From Mogibacterium diversum (lineage in GTDB: Bacteria > Bacillota > Clostridia > Peptostreptococcales > Anaerovoracaceae), in NCBI RefSeq assembly GCF_002998925.1, contig NZ_CP027228.1:806001-870000 (forward strand): DNA of 64,000 nt, read 5' to 3'. The notes under the pieces were generated by a model. That model was given only the letters and a program-made list of their open reading frames with translations. It was not told where the DNA came from and did no database searches. Each line of letters starts with the position of its first letter. The first letter of the stretch is position 1. This document shows, piece after piece, positions 17,759 through 25,445 of the stretch. Both the position numbers and the translations under genes were made by a program.

Positions 17759-18649
17759 TTAATCGATTTTTCTCGACGAAAGTATGTCTTTTATGTCAGC
17801 TATACTAAATTTGTATGCGGTATTGCAGAAAAAACACTTAACCTCAATATCCTCATCATCATTCACGATATCCTGTAAATCCTTATCGCTAATTGCGGCT
17901 AGCGCTCTCTTTACCTTCTCCTTGGAGCAGTCACAGTAGAACTTGACATCGTGCCTCTCCGTAAACTCAATATCGACGCCTTCAAATATATGTAAAAGCA
18001 TCTCTTCAGGTGTCATCCCCTGCTCCATCATAGTTGTTACAGGTTCCAGGTTAGCTAACTTCTTCTCCAGGAGTTCAATCACATCCTCAGGAGCATCTGG
18101 TAAGAGCTGTACTATGAAGCCTCCAGCATGCTTTACGCTGCTATCTGTATCTACCATAACCCCTAGACCAACTGCTGATGGTAGCTGTTCCGACACCGTA
18201 AAGTAGTATGCTAGATCTTCAGCAACCTCTCCAGTTTGAATCTCAACCTGACCGCTATACGGCTCCTTTAATCCGAGATCGTAGCTAACCGTTAAAAGGC
18301 CTCTGCCTACTGCCGTCCCTACATCGAGCTTCCCGGCATACTTGCGCGGTATATCAACATTTGGATTTCCTGGAAATCCCTTGACATGACCATGGCTATC
18401 CGCCGTGACGGTTATATATCCCGCAGGACCATCGCCCTTGAGAGAAATCGTCACTATATCCTTATCACCCTTCATCATGCTGCCCATTATGGCTCCTGCT
18501 GATAGCAGTCTACCTAGGGCTGCCGTCACTACGGGCAGTGTCCTATGACGCTCTCTTGCTTCAGCCACGAGATGAGTAGAGCTGATAGCGAAAGCTCTAA
18601 CACTGTCATTTGCAAGGCTCGCTCTTACTATATAGTCCTTATTATCCAT
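17759..18649 (-). CDS. hslO: Redox-regulated chaperone Hsp33
   Basis: A holdase that is activated by oxidation and prevents aggregation in the cytosol. The 296-residue protein is full length and has the redox switch Cys239-x-Cys241 and Cys272-x-x-Cys275, which binds zinc when reduced. The N-terminal domain shows the family GRGLLTVSYDLG stretch. AGGAG precedes the ATG. It lies 66 bases after corA on the same strand, possibly co-transcribed. Confidence 0.95.
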   Translation of the reverse strand: MDNKDYIVRASLANDSVRAFAISSTHLVAEARERHRTLPVVTAALGRLLSAGAIMGSMMKGDKDIVTISLKGDGPAGYITVTADSHGHVKGFPGNPNVDIPRKYAGKLDVGTAVGRGLLTVSYDLGLKEPYSGQVEIQTGEVAEDLAYYFTVSEQLPSAVGLGVMVDTDSSVKHAGGFIVQLLPDAPEDVIELLEKKLANLEPVTTMMEQGMTPEEMLLHIFEGVDIEFTERHDVKFYCDCSKEKVKRALAAISDKDLQDIVNDDEDIEVKCFFCNTAYKFSIADIKDILSSRKID

Positions 18650-18715
18650 CTTTTCTCCTATTGCCTAAACATTAAACTTAGAATCATCAGTCATTAATTC
18701 GATTGCACTCTGTTC

Positions 18716-19498
18716 CTAAAGTATCCTCTTCTTTTTAAACACGTAGATAAGCCCCAGTACCACACTTAAACTGAGTACAGATACGTAGATATAACCAAAT
18801 CTCCACCCGAATTCTGGTAGCTTCAGATTCATACCATACCATCCCGTAATTAGTGTTAGCGGTGCAAATATACTGGTCACGACCGTAAAGAACTTCATCA
18901 AGTTGTTCTGCTCTATATCTATCTGAGCTTGGTACATCTCGCTGACGTGATTAAGATATTCTTGAACCCTGAGTATAAAGCTATAGAGTTTATCAAATCT
19001 CTTATCTAAGTATGAAAATGTTTTATCTAACTCTGCTAGGTCATCGGTAAGAAGCTCCATTCTTTCATAATATTGCTTCTTGAACATGATTTCCTTTCGT
19101 CTAACCACAATTTGTTTGAGCCCTGCTTTATCAGGCCTAGCGCCTCCAAATAGCTCTTCCTCCATATCGACTATACTCGACTCAAGATTCTCTAGTTCAT
19201 ATATGTCATCTGATGAATACTCTAACATCAATTCGAGAAGTTCATCGCGAGGATCTTTGCTGTTAACCTTTGATATACATTCGATAAGCTTTGCATCTTC
19301 CGTTATAAGAACGCATTCATTCCGAGATGTGATTATAAGTGCTGAATTGTCATCTTCAGTGCGAAATCCTAAAATGAGTTCATCAGAAATGCCTCGGAAC
19401 GCATACTCCCTAAGTGCTCTTATTTTCTCGTTAGATTTTTCATCTAGTGATTTTAAAAAGTCTCGTTTTTCTTCATGTGAACTTATTAATCTAATCAT
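18716..19498 (-). CDS. CorA-like divalent cation transporter
   Basis: A 260-residue 2-TM-GxN channel protein. The long helical region (about 85-200) leads to two C-terminal membrane helices with the filter motif YGMN in ITGWYGMNLKLPEFGW, and the end is basic (KKKRIL). The N-terminal cytosolic domain is shorter than in E. coli CorA, as in many clostridial members. Magnesium or cobalt transport is the family role. An extended -10 box (TGGTATAAT) lies just upstream, and GAGGAG precedes the ATG. Confidence 0.85.
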   Translation of the reverse strand: MIRLISSHEEKRDFLKSLDEKSNEKIRALREYAFRGISDELILGFRTEDDNSALIITSRNECVLITEDAKLIECISKVNSKDPRDELLELMLEYSSDDIYELENLESSIVDMEEELFGGARPDKAGLKQIVVRRKEIMFKKQYYERMELLTDDLAELDKTFSYLDKRFDKLYSFILRVQEYLNHVSEMYQAQIDIEQNNLMKFFTVVTSIFAPLTLITGWYGMNLKLPEFGWRFGYIYVSVLSLSVVLGLIYVFKKKRIL

Positions 19499-19522
19499 CT
19501 TTACTCCTCTTTATACCGCTGT

Positions 19523-19530
19523 ATTATACC
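19523..19530 (-). promoter_or_regulatory. Extended -10 promoter of the corA-like gene
   Basis: TGG-TATAAT on the minus strand, about 25 bases before the start codon. The -35 region is poor, as is usual for extended -10 promoters. It overlaps the control region of the divergent murE-like gene. Confidence 0.5.
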
Positions 19531-19537
19531 ATATGTA

Positions 19538-19566
19538 TTGGAAAATTAACTAATTAAGGATATAAT
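19538..19566 (+). promoter_or_regulatory. Promoter of murE-like/aldolase operon
   Basis: TTGGAA (19538-19543), 17 bases, then TATAAT (19561-19566); it lies 44 bases before the chosen ATG. Confidence 0.65.
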
Positions 19567-19609
19567 TATAAGTTGTAAATCCCATATTCTTATGGATTTC
19601 GGAGGAATT

Positions 19610-21127
19610 ATGAACACAAAAGAAATTATCTCGAGACTAAAATATAAATTGCTAAAAGGGTCACTTGACCAAGCTGTTACAGGTATCTGTTTCGATAGCA
19701 GAAAAGTGAAGTCCGGCGATGTCTTTGTATGCATTCGCGGCGCATCATTTGACTCGCACGATGCACTTCTAGAGATCGATAGTGGCGATCCTGCCCTCAT
19801 CATAGTAGACGAGAGCTGCGAACTCGACTTATCAGCTGTAACCTCAACTGTAATTTCAACCTCGGATACAAGACATGCTAAGGCTGTGGTTTCAGCTGCA
19901 TTTTATGGTTATCCAGCGGAAAAGCTCAAGATGGTTGGCGTTACTGGATCAAAGGGCAAGACTACTGTTACAACGATGATTATGGCATCGTTAAGAGAAG
20001 CAGGCTATAGAGCGGCATCAATAGGCTCAAATGGGGTGAACTTAGGCGACGAAGTTCTAGAGGTTGCCAACACAACACCTGACTCTGACCAGATGCAAAA
20101 GTTTCTTTCTATCATGGTATCAAAAGGTATAGAGTACGCAGTTCTCGAGTGCTCTTCACAGGGACTTATGCAACATAGGACGAATATGATTAATTTTGAT
20201 GTCGGTGTATTTCTAAATATTCAGCATGGAGACCATGTTGGAACAGATGAACACCCTACATTTGAAAACTATGCATATTGTAAAAGTCTTCTGCTACAGC
20301 AGTGTAATACAGGCATCATTAATCTAGATGATGAAAATATTGATTTCATTGTAAAAAATGCAACATGTAATCTTATTACTGTCGGTCATGATGGAATACA
20401 TAAGAAAACGGACAAGCTCGGCAGCAGACCAGATTATGTCATCTCAGAATCTCACACCAAGGAATGTAGCGGATTTATCGGTGAAGAGTTTAAACTTTCA
20501 GGTAGGTTTAATGACACTGTATTTGTAAACATGCCCGGTGAGTTCGTTCCACTAAATGGAGCAGCTACAATCGCTACTATAGAAGCTCTCGGAATACCTG
20601 CAGATGCAGCGAGAAAAGCTCTTTCGCATATCCATATTAACGGCAGAGTGGACATGATTTATCGCACAGAAGACCTAAGTGTATGCATTGACTCTGCTCA
20701 TACTAGAGAGAGCACGAGAGCTGTTCTCGAGGCACTTAGAGCATATAATCCTAAGAGGCTCGTATGTGTATTTGGCGCTGGGGGAAACAGAGATATTGAG
20801 AGAAGAATTGGAATGGGTGAATCATCTGGAAAATATGCCGACTTCTCAATTATTACTACTGAGCACAACAGGTTTGAACCGTTTGAGACTATACTTGAGG
20901 GTGTTAAGTCTGGGCTTGAGCCTACTGGAGGAAAGTACATGGTTATAGAGAATAGACCGGAGGCTATACACTATGCTATTACTCAGTCCGAGCCGGGTGA
21001 CCTCGTCGCTATCATCGGTCTAGGTGATGATAAATATCAACATATTAACGGTGTTAACATCCCCCAAGATGACGATAAGTGTGCTAGAAAAGCGATTAAA
21101 GAGTGGGAAGAAAATAAAACAAAGTAG
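19610..21127 (+). CDS. MurE-type Mur ligase paralogue
   Basis: A 505-residue Mur ligase with the ATP loop GVTGSKGKTTVTTMI, the TTPDSDQMQ block and a C-terminal ligase domain (FGAGGNRDIERR). It is nearest to UDP-MurNAc-tripeptide synthetase, but key blocks differ: ECSSQG replaces the usual EVSSHAL, and the amino-acid-binding DNPR motif of meso-DAP enzymes is read as EHNRFEPF. The added amino acid therefore cannot be predicted, and a second, conventional murE elsewhere is likely. The ATG at 19610 is preferred because GGAGGA precedes it; an in-frame ATG 18 bases upstream has no site. It is followed after 42 bases by a threonine-aldolase-like gene. Confidence 0.75.
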   Translation: MNTKEIISRLKYKLLKGSLDQAVTGICFDSRKVKSGDVFVCIRGASFDSHDALLEIDSGDPALIIVDESCELDLSAVTSTVISTSDTRHAKAVVSAAFYGYPAEKLKMVGVTGSKGKTTVTTMIMASLREAGYRAASIGSNGVNLGDEVLEVANTTPDSDQMQKFLSIMVSKGIEYAVLECSSQGLMQHRTNMINFDVGVFLNIQHGDHVGTDEHPTFENYAYCKSLLLQQCNTGIINLDDENIDFIVKNATCNLITVGHDGIHKKTDKLGSRPDYVISESHTKECSGFIGEEFKLSGRFNDTVFVNMPGEFVPLNGAATIATIEALGIPADAARKALSHIHINGRVDMIYRTEDLSVCIDSAHTRESTRAVLEALRAYNPKRLVCVFGAGGNRDIERRIGMGESSGKYADFSIITTEHNRFEPFETILEGVKSGLEPTGGKYMVIENRPEAIHYAITQSEPGDLVAIIGLGDDKYQHINGVNIPQDDDKCARKAIKEWEENKTK

Positions 21128-21169
21128 ATATATAAAGCACATAAAGTGATTTAAGCTCAAAGGATTGAA

Positions 21170-22204
21170 ATGATTAAATTTGATAACGATTACAGTAGAA
21201 GTGCACATCCAAAGATAATCGAGGCCTTAAGTGAAGATATGCATAATTCATATGCTGGCTATGGGCTAGACTCATGGTGCGAAAGAGCAAGTGAAGAAAT
21301 TCGAAAGGCAATCGGCAAACCGAATGCAAACATCCACTACTTCATAGGTGGCACGCAGACTAACATGACTGTAATAGACATAGCACTGAGGAGCTTTGAA
21401 GGTGTCATATCCGCGGATACGGGTCATGTAAATGTCCATGAAACAGGGGCTATTGAGTTCACACGCCACAAGGTTATAGCCCTACCATCAGTAGATGGTA
21501 AAATCACATCTGCACAGGTTAGGGAACAAGGTGTGCTAAAGTTATATAACCCTACGCCAGGTCACGTAGTAGAACCTAAGATGGTGTACATCTCACAGCC
21601 TACAGAATTCGGCACTCTATATAGCAAGGAGGAACTCGAAGCGATTCGTGGAGCTTGTGATGAATTTGGTTTTTACCTGTTCGTTGATGGTGCACGTCTT
21701 AGCTATGCACTTTCCTCCCCTTTTAACGACGTTGATTTAAAATGTCTGGCTGATAACTGCGATGCATTTTACATTGGTGGCACAAAGTGTGGTGCTCTGT
21801 TTGGCGAAGCAGTTGTTATACTGAATGATGAGCTAAAGCCTCATTTCTTTAGTTATCAGAAGCAACATGGTGCGCTCCTTGCAAAAGGATGGCTTCTTGG
21901 GCTTCAGTTCTACACCCTATTTAATAATAACTTATATAGCGAAATTGCTAAGCCAGCAGTAAAGATGGCGCTAGACATAAGGTCTGCTATGCTTTCAAAA
22001 GGCATCAAGCTTGCCGTAGATAGTCCGACTAACCAGCAGTTCTTTATTATGACCAATGAGCAGATTAAAGCGCTTAGCAAAGAATACATGCTATCTGAAA
22101 TTGAGACTATAGATGAGTCTCATAAGTGCATGAGACTTTGTACCGCTTGGTATACCGAGCAGCGGGATGTTGATTCATTGATTGAAGCAATCAATGAACT
22201 CTGA
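21170..22204 (+). CDS. Low-specificity threonine aldolase family protein
   Basis: A 344-residue PLP fold-type I enzyme. It has the cofactor lysine Lys206 in YIGGTKCGALFGEA, the aspartate-arginine pair in FVDGARLSYAL and the glycine-rich IGGTQTN at 59-65. The family splits L-threonine or allo-threonine to glycine and acetaldehyde, and some members act on other beta-hydroxy amino acids. AAAGGA precedes the ATG. It is co-transcribed with the murE-like ligase, a pairing that might reflect supply or removal of an amino acid used by that ligase (inference only). Confidence 0.85.
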   Translation: MIKFDNDYSRSAHPKIIEALSEDMHNSYAGYGLDSWCERASEEIRKAIGKPNANIHYFIGGTQTNMTVIDIALRSFEGVISADTGHVNVHETGAIEFTRHKVIALPSVDGKITSAQVREQGVLKLYNPTPGHVVEPKMVYISQPTEFGTLYSKEELEAIRGACDEFGFYLFVDGARLSYALSSPFNDVDLKCLADNCDAFYIGGTKCGALFGEAVVILNDELKPHFFSYQKQHGALLAKGWLLGLQFYTLFNNNLYSEIAKPAVKMALDIRSAMLSKGIKLAVDSPTNQQFFIMTNEQIKALSKEYMLSEIETIDESHKCMRLCTAWYTEQRDVDSLIEAINEL

Positions 22205-22230
22205 TATATAAAAATATCCGTTAAACTAAA

Positions 22231-22265
22231 CAACCTGGCTTAATCGAAAATCGATAGCCAGGTTG
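22231..22265. terminator. Hairpin between convergent genes
   Basis: CAACCTGGCT / AGCCAGGTTG form a 10-base stem, with ATCG/CGAT pairing inside the loop. There is no T-run on the plus side and a loose one on the minus side, so it can serve both the aldolase and the small ATPase gene. Confidence 0.6.
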
Positions 22266-22286
22266 CACTATAAGTCCATATTAAAA

Positions 22287-22709
22287 TTAGTTGAGAACCT
22301 CTACTCCATCGAAGTTAACCCCAATCATCTCTTCGAGTTCAGCACTGATGCTAATTACGAAGTCGATGCCATAATCCTTTGAGATATCCTTAATCTTTGA
22401 AAGGAAGCTTGGAAGCATATCTAGAGAGAAATCAGCATGTCTCATGATACCGTCCAAGAATATTGTCTGGATGTCATTGTCAGAACTGATGATACCGAAT
22501 AGAAATCCGATATACTCATCCTCATTAGTTATGTGAACAAAATCCTCCATGCAGATTACACGAATCTTGTAGTCTAAATCATAGATAAGTCTGGAATTTT
22601 TGTTAATAAATACGGTGCTACCCTTGGTCTCCTCGACACTTGCGTTAGCTAGCTCGATCATTTTCTTGGTCTTACCCTTACCCTTATGTCCTACCAATAA
22701 TTTAACCAT
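22287..22709 (-). CDS. Small P-loop ATP-binding protein
   Basis: A 140-residue protein starting MVKLLVGHKGKGKTKK, with a Walker-A-like GHKGKGKT at 7-14 and a hydrophobic-acidic TIFLDG near 95 as Walker B candidate. Similar short proteins are widespread in Clostridia, often labelled PilT-like without evidence; the role is unknown. The ATG at 22709 is chosen because AAGGAGG lies just upstream; an in-frame ATG 39 bases further up lies before that site. It has its own promoter, embedded in the glyA terminator. Confidence 0.65.
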   Translation of the reverse strand: MVKLLVGHKGKGKTKKMIELANASVEETKGSTVFINKNSRLIYDLDYKIRVICMEDFVHITNEDEYIGFLFGIISSDNDIQTIFLDGIMRHADFSLDMLPSFLSKIKDISKDYGIDFVISISAELEEMIGVNFDGVEVLN

Positions 22710-22739
22710 GGAATCGTCCTCCTTTATTTTCTTTTTTTG

Positions 22740-22768
22740 ATTATACAATACCCGAATTTGTATATCAA
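22740..22768 (-). promoter_or_regulatory. Promoter of the small P-loop gene
   Basis: On the minus strand TTGATA (22763-22768), 17 bases, TATAAT (22740-22745). The -35 box and most of the spacer lie inside the glyA terminator hairpin. Confidence 0.65.
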
Positions 22769-22781
22769 CAAATCCGGGTAT
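22748..22781 (-). terminator. Hairpin after glyA
   Basis: A 14-base-pair stem with one mismatch: ATACCCGAATTTGT against ACAAATCCGGGTAT, starting 30 bases after the glyA stop. There is no T-run directly behind it, so termination may be partial. Confidence 0.55.
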
Positions 22782-22810
22782 CGAATTTAATTAGTATTTA
22801 AAACTAGTCA

Positions 22811-24079
22811 CTATTTTGCTTCTGCAGCCTTCTCAGCGTCGAGTTTCTTAACAACTTCATCGATTCTGTGTGCAACCTCGATAAAGTCTTCCTCGACGAA
22901 GCCTCTTGTTGTCATCGGCGCTGTACCGACTCTAACACCGCTAGTCTGCATTGGAGAACGCTTCTCGTTAGGAACGCAGTTCTTGTTAAGAGTTATGCCA
23001 ACCTCATCGCATGCATTCTGGAGATCCTTACCAGAGAATGCTTTATCTGAAAGGTCGATAAGGAATACGTGGTTATCTGTTCCTCCAGTTACAATTGTAT
23101 ATCCTAGCTTGAGCATTTCGTCAGCAAATGCTGCGCAGTTCTTTACAACCTGTGCTGCATATTCCTTGAATTCAGGTCTTAATGCTTCCTCAGCGCAAAC
23201 AGCTTTTCCAGCGATGATGTGCTCAAGCGGACCACCCTGTGCGAATGGGAATACTGCGCTATCAATTTTCTTAGCGAGCTCTTCCCTACAGAAAATCATT
23301 CCGCCTCTTGGTCCCCTAAGTGTCTTATGAGTTGTTGTTGTGATGATATCAGCATATCCAAATGGGGATGGATGTACTCCACCAGCAACGAGACCAGCGA
23401 TATGAGCCATGTCTACCATGAATAGAGCATCAACGCTCTTTGCAATCTCAGCGAATTTCTCAAAATCGATGATTCTTGAGTAAGCACTAGCACCAGTTAG
23501 TATCAGCTTAGGCTGGAGCTCCTTCGCCTTCTTCTCTAGGTCTTCCATATCGATGAATCCATTATCATCTACGTTATAGAAATGAACATCGAAGAACTTA
23601 CCGCTGAAGTTAACCGATGAACCGTGAGTCAGATGTCCACCGTTGTCTAGGTTGAGTGAAAGGATTGTATCACCTGGCTCTAGTACTGCGTTGTATGCAG
23701 CAAAGTTAGCCTGTGAACCACTGTGAGGCTGCACATTTACGTGATAATCTGTATTGAATACCTCTCTCCACTTATCGCAGCAGTATTCCTCAAGTTCATC
23801 AACGTATCTTGTTCCGCCGTAGTATCTTCCCTTGTTTCCGGAATGTCTATCAACTGGCTTTGCAGGATATCCTTCTGCATACTTCCATGATAAACAGCTT
23901 CCGCAAGCAGCAAGAACTGCTTCTGAACAGTAGTTCTCAGATGCGATTAGCTCCACGTTGTTCTTCTGTCTGTTGTACTCCTTCTCAACTAGAGCAGCAA
24001 CTGTAGGAGATGTCTTTGCAATTTCAGCGATATTTTCTAAGTTGTATCTGCTGTCATCGTAGCCATTTCTGTCAAACAT
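22811..24079 (-). CDS. glyA: Serine hydroxymethyltransferase
   Basis: A 422-residue PLP enzyme that interconverts serine and glycine with transfer of a one-carbon unit to tetrahydrofolate. It shows ASENYCSEAVLAACGS (active-site glutamate), AHIAGLVAGG and the PLP lysine in TTTTHKTLRGPRGG. The start overlaps the folC end by eight bases. It ends the operon folD-relA-valS-folC-glyA, in which three of the five genes handle folate one-carbon units. Confidence 0.97.
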   Translation of the reverse strand: MFDRNGYDDSRYNLENIAEIAKTSPTVAALVEKEYNRQKNNVELIASENYCSEAVLAACGSCLSWKYAEGYPAKPVDRHSGNKGRYYGGTRYVDELEEYCCDKWREVFNTDYHVNVQPHSGSQANFAAYNAVLEPGDTILSLNLDNGGHLTHGSSVNFSGKFFDVHFYNVDDNGFIDMEDLEKKAKELQPKLILTGASAYSRIIDFEKFAEIAKSVDALFMVDMAHIAGLVAGGVHPSPFGYADIITTTTHKTLRGPRGGMIFCREELAKKIDSAVFPFAQGGPLEHIIAGKAVCAEEALRPEFKEYAAQVVKNCAAFADEMLKLGYTIVTGGTDNHVFLIDLSDKAFSGKDLQNACDEVGITLNKNCVPNEKRSPMQTSGVRVGTAPMTTRGFVEEDFIEVAHRIDEVVKKLDAEKAAEAK

Positions 24080-25445
24080 TAATTTTCCCGTCCTTTCGAT
24101 TGAAAAAAATTCTTATATCTCCAATAAGATATATGGATCCTAAAAAGAGCATTACGTCTGCACCAGACGACAGTGCCCTATCAAAGGCTGTTTCTTCATC
24201 GCTGATAGCTGTAACAGCGATATTTTCATCTTCGAGTAATTTCTTTAGCTTCTCTGCTTTAAGAGCTCTTGGACTAACTGGTTCAGTTACAATAACCTCA
24301 TTAGCATCTACTGCAGTAAGTCCTGAACGGAGTATCTCAGTCATATCCTGATACTCCTTATCTCCAAAGCACCCGAAGACCGTAATTATTCTCTTATTCT
24401 TGAATATAGTTTCTCTAAGCTCCTTAAGTGTCTCCATAGCAGCTTTGAGCCCTTGAGGATTGTGCGAACCATCTATAACTATGTATGGATTGTTCTTGAG
24501 AATCTCAAAGCGTCCCATATTTCTTGCACTGGTTAGACCCTCACGCATCTCTAATTCATCGATATCTATTAGCATGCGATCTCGCATACTCTTTACAGCA
24601 AGTAATGCTGTTATGGCATTCCTAATCTGATGTTCCCCGATGAGGCTTATCCTTACGCCATCCATTTTGACTTTGTCAGTTCCATCACTAACTTCAAAAT
24701 CGAAGTCCATAAATTCAGAATAATCATTTATTCTGTATTTGGCAAGAGAAGCATCAATAAATTTTGCATTCTTTTCCTTAGCGACATCGGATATGACCTC
24801 TTTTACCTCAAGCTCAGAAGATTCAGATATAACAGGTACACCCTCCTTGATAATTCCAGCCTTAGCCTCAGCAATCTTAGCGAGCGTGTCCCCGAGCATA
24901 TCGACGTGGTCAAATCCTATTTGTGTAATCACTGAAACTAGAGGATTTAAAATGACATTTGTCATATCCATCTTACCGCCAATTCCAGTCTCCAGAATCA
25001 CTATATCAGGTAATCGCTCTTTAAAATACAGCAAAGCCGTTGATGTCAGTATCTCGAACTCAGAGAAGTATCCATATCCCTCGTCATTAACTTGTTCCGC
25101 AAAGGACATCACATATGTTGCAATCCTACAGAAATCATCATCACTGATATAGTTCCTGTCTATATCGAAGCGCTCATTGTACTCCATAACATGGGGAGAC
25201 GTGAACACCCCTACAGAATAACCAGCAGCACGCAGCATAGATGCTATAAACTGGCATACAGAACCTTTACCATTCGTGCCAGCAACATGGACAAATTTTA
25301 AGTCTTCTTCAGGGTTACCTAATAACTCGAGAAGCCTTTTCATCCGTGAAAGTCCAATCGGACCTCTCTTAGCTGTCATTTCCCAAATGCGCCGTATAAC
25401 CGCCTCACTCGCTTTATTTGGCACTTGCTTCACCCATGGACTCAA
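24072..25445 (-). CDS. folC: Folylpolyglutamate synthase / dihydrofolate synthase
   Basis: A 457-residue Mur-ligase-fold enzyme that adds glutamate to folates, retaining them in the cell. The P-loop GTNGKGS is at 56-62, the second motif GGKMDMTN lies near 160, and DGSHNPQGL lies in the C-terminal domain. The ATG lies within the end of valS (32-base overlap) without a strong ribosome site, so the exact start is uncertain; translation is probably coupled to valS. It overlaps glyA by eight bases. Confidence 0.92.
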   Translation of the reverse strand: MSPWVKQVPNKASEAVIRRIWEMTAKRGPIGLSRMKRLLELLGNPEEDLKFVHVAGTNGKGSVCQFIASMLRAAGYSVGVFTSPHVMEYNERFDIDRNYISDDDFCRIATYVMSFAEQVNDEGYGYFSEFEILTSTALLYFKERLPDIVILETGIGGKMDMTNVILNPLVSVITQIGFDHVDMLGDTLAKIAEAKAGIIKEGVPVISESSELEVKEVISDVAKEKNAKFIDASLAKYRINDYSEFMDFDFEVSDGTDKVKMDGVRISLIGEHQIRNAITALLAVKSMRDRMLIDIDELEMREGLTSARNMGRFEILKNNPYIVIDGSHNPQGLKAAMETLKELRETIFKNKRIITVFGCFGDKEYQDMTEILRSGLTAVDANEVIVTEPVSPRALKAEKLKKLLEDENIAVTAISDEETAFDRALSSGADVMLFLGSIYLIGDIRIFFNRKDGKINV

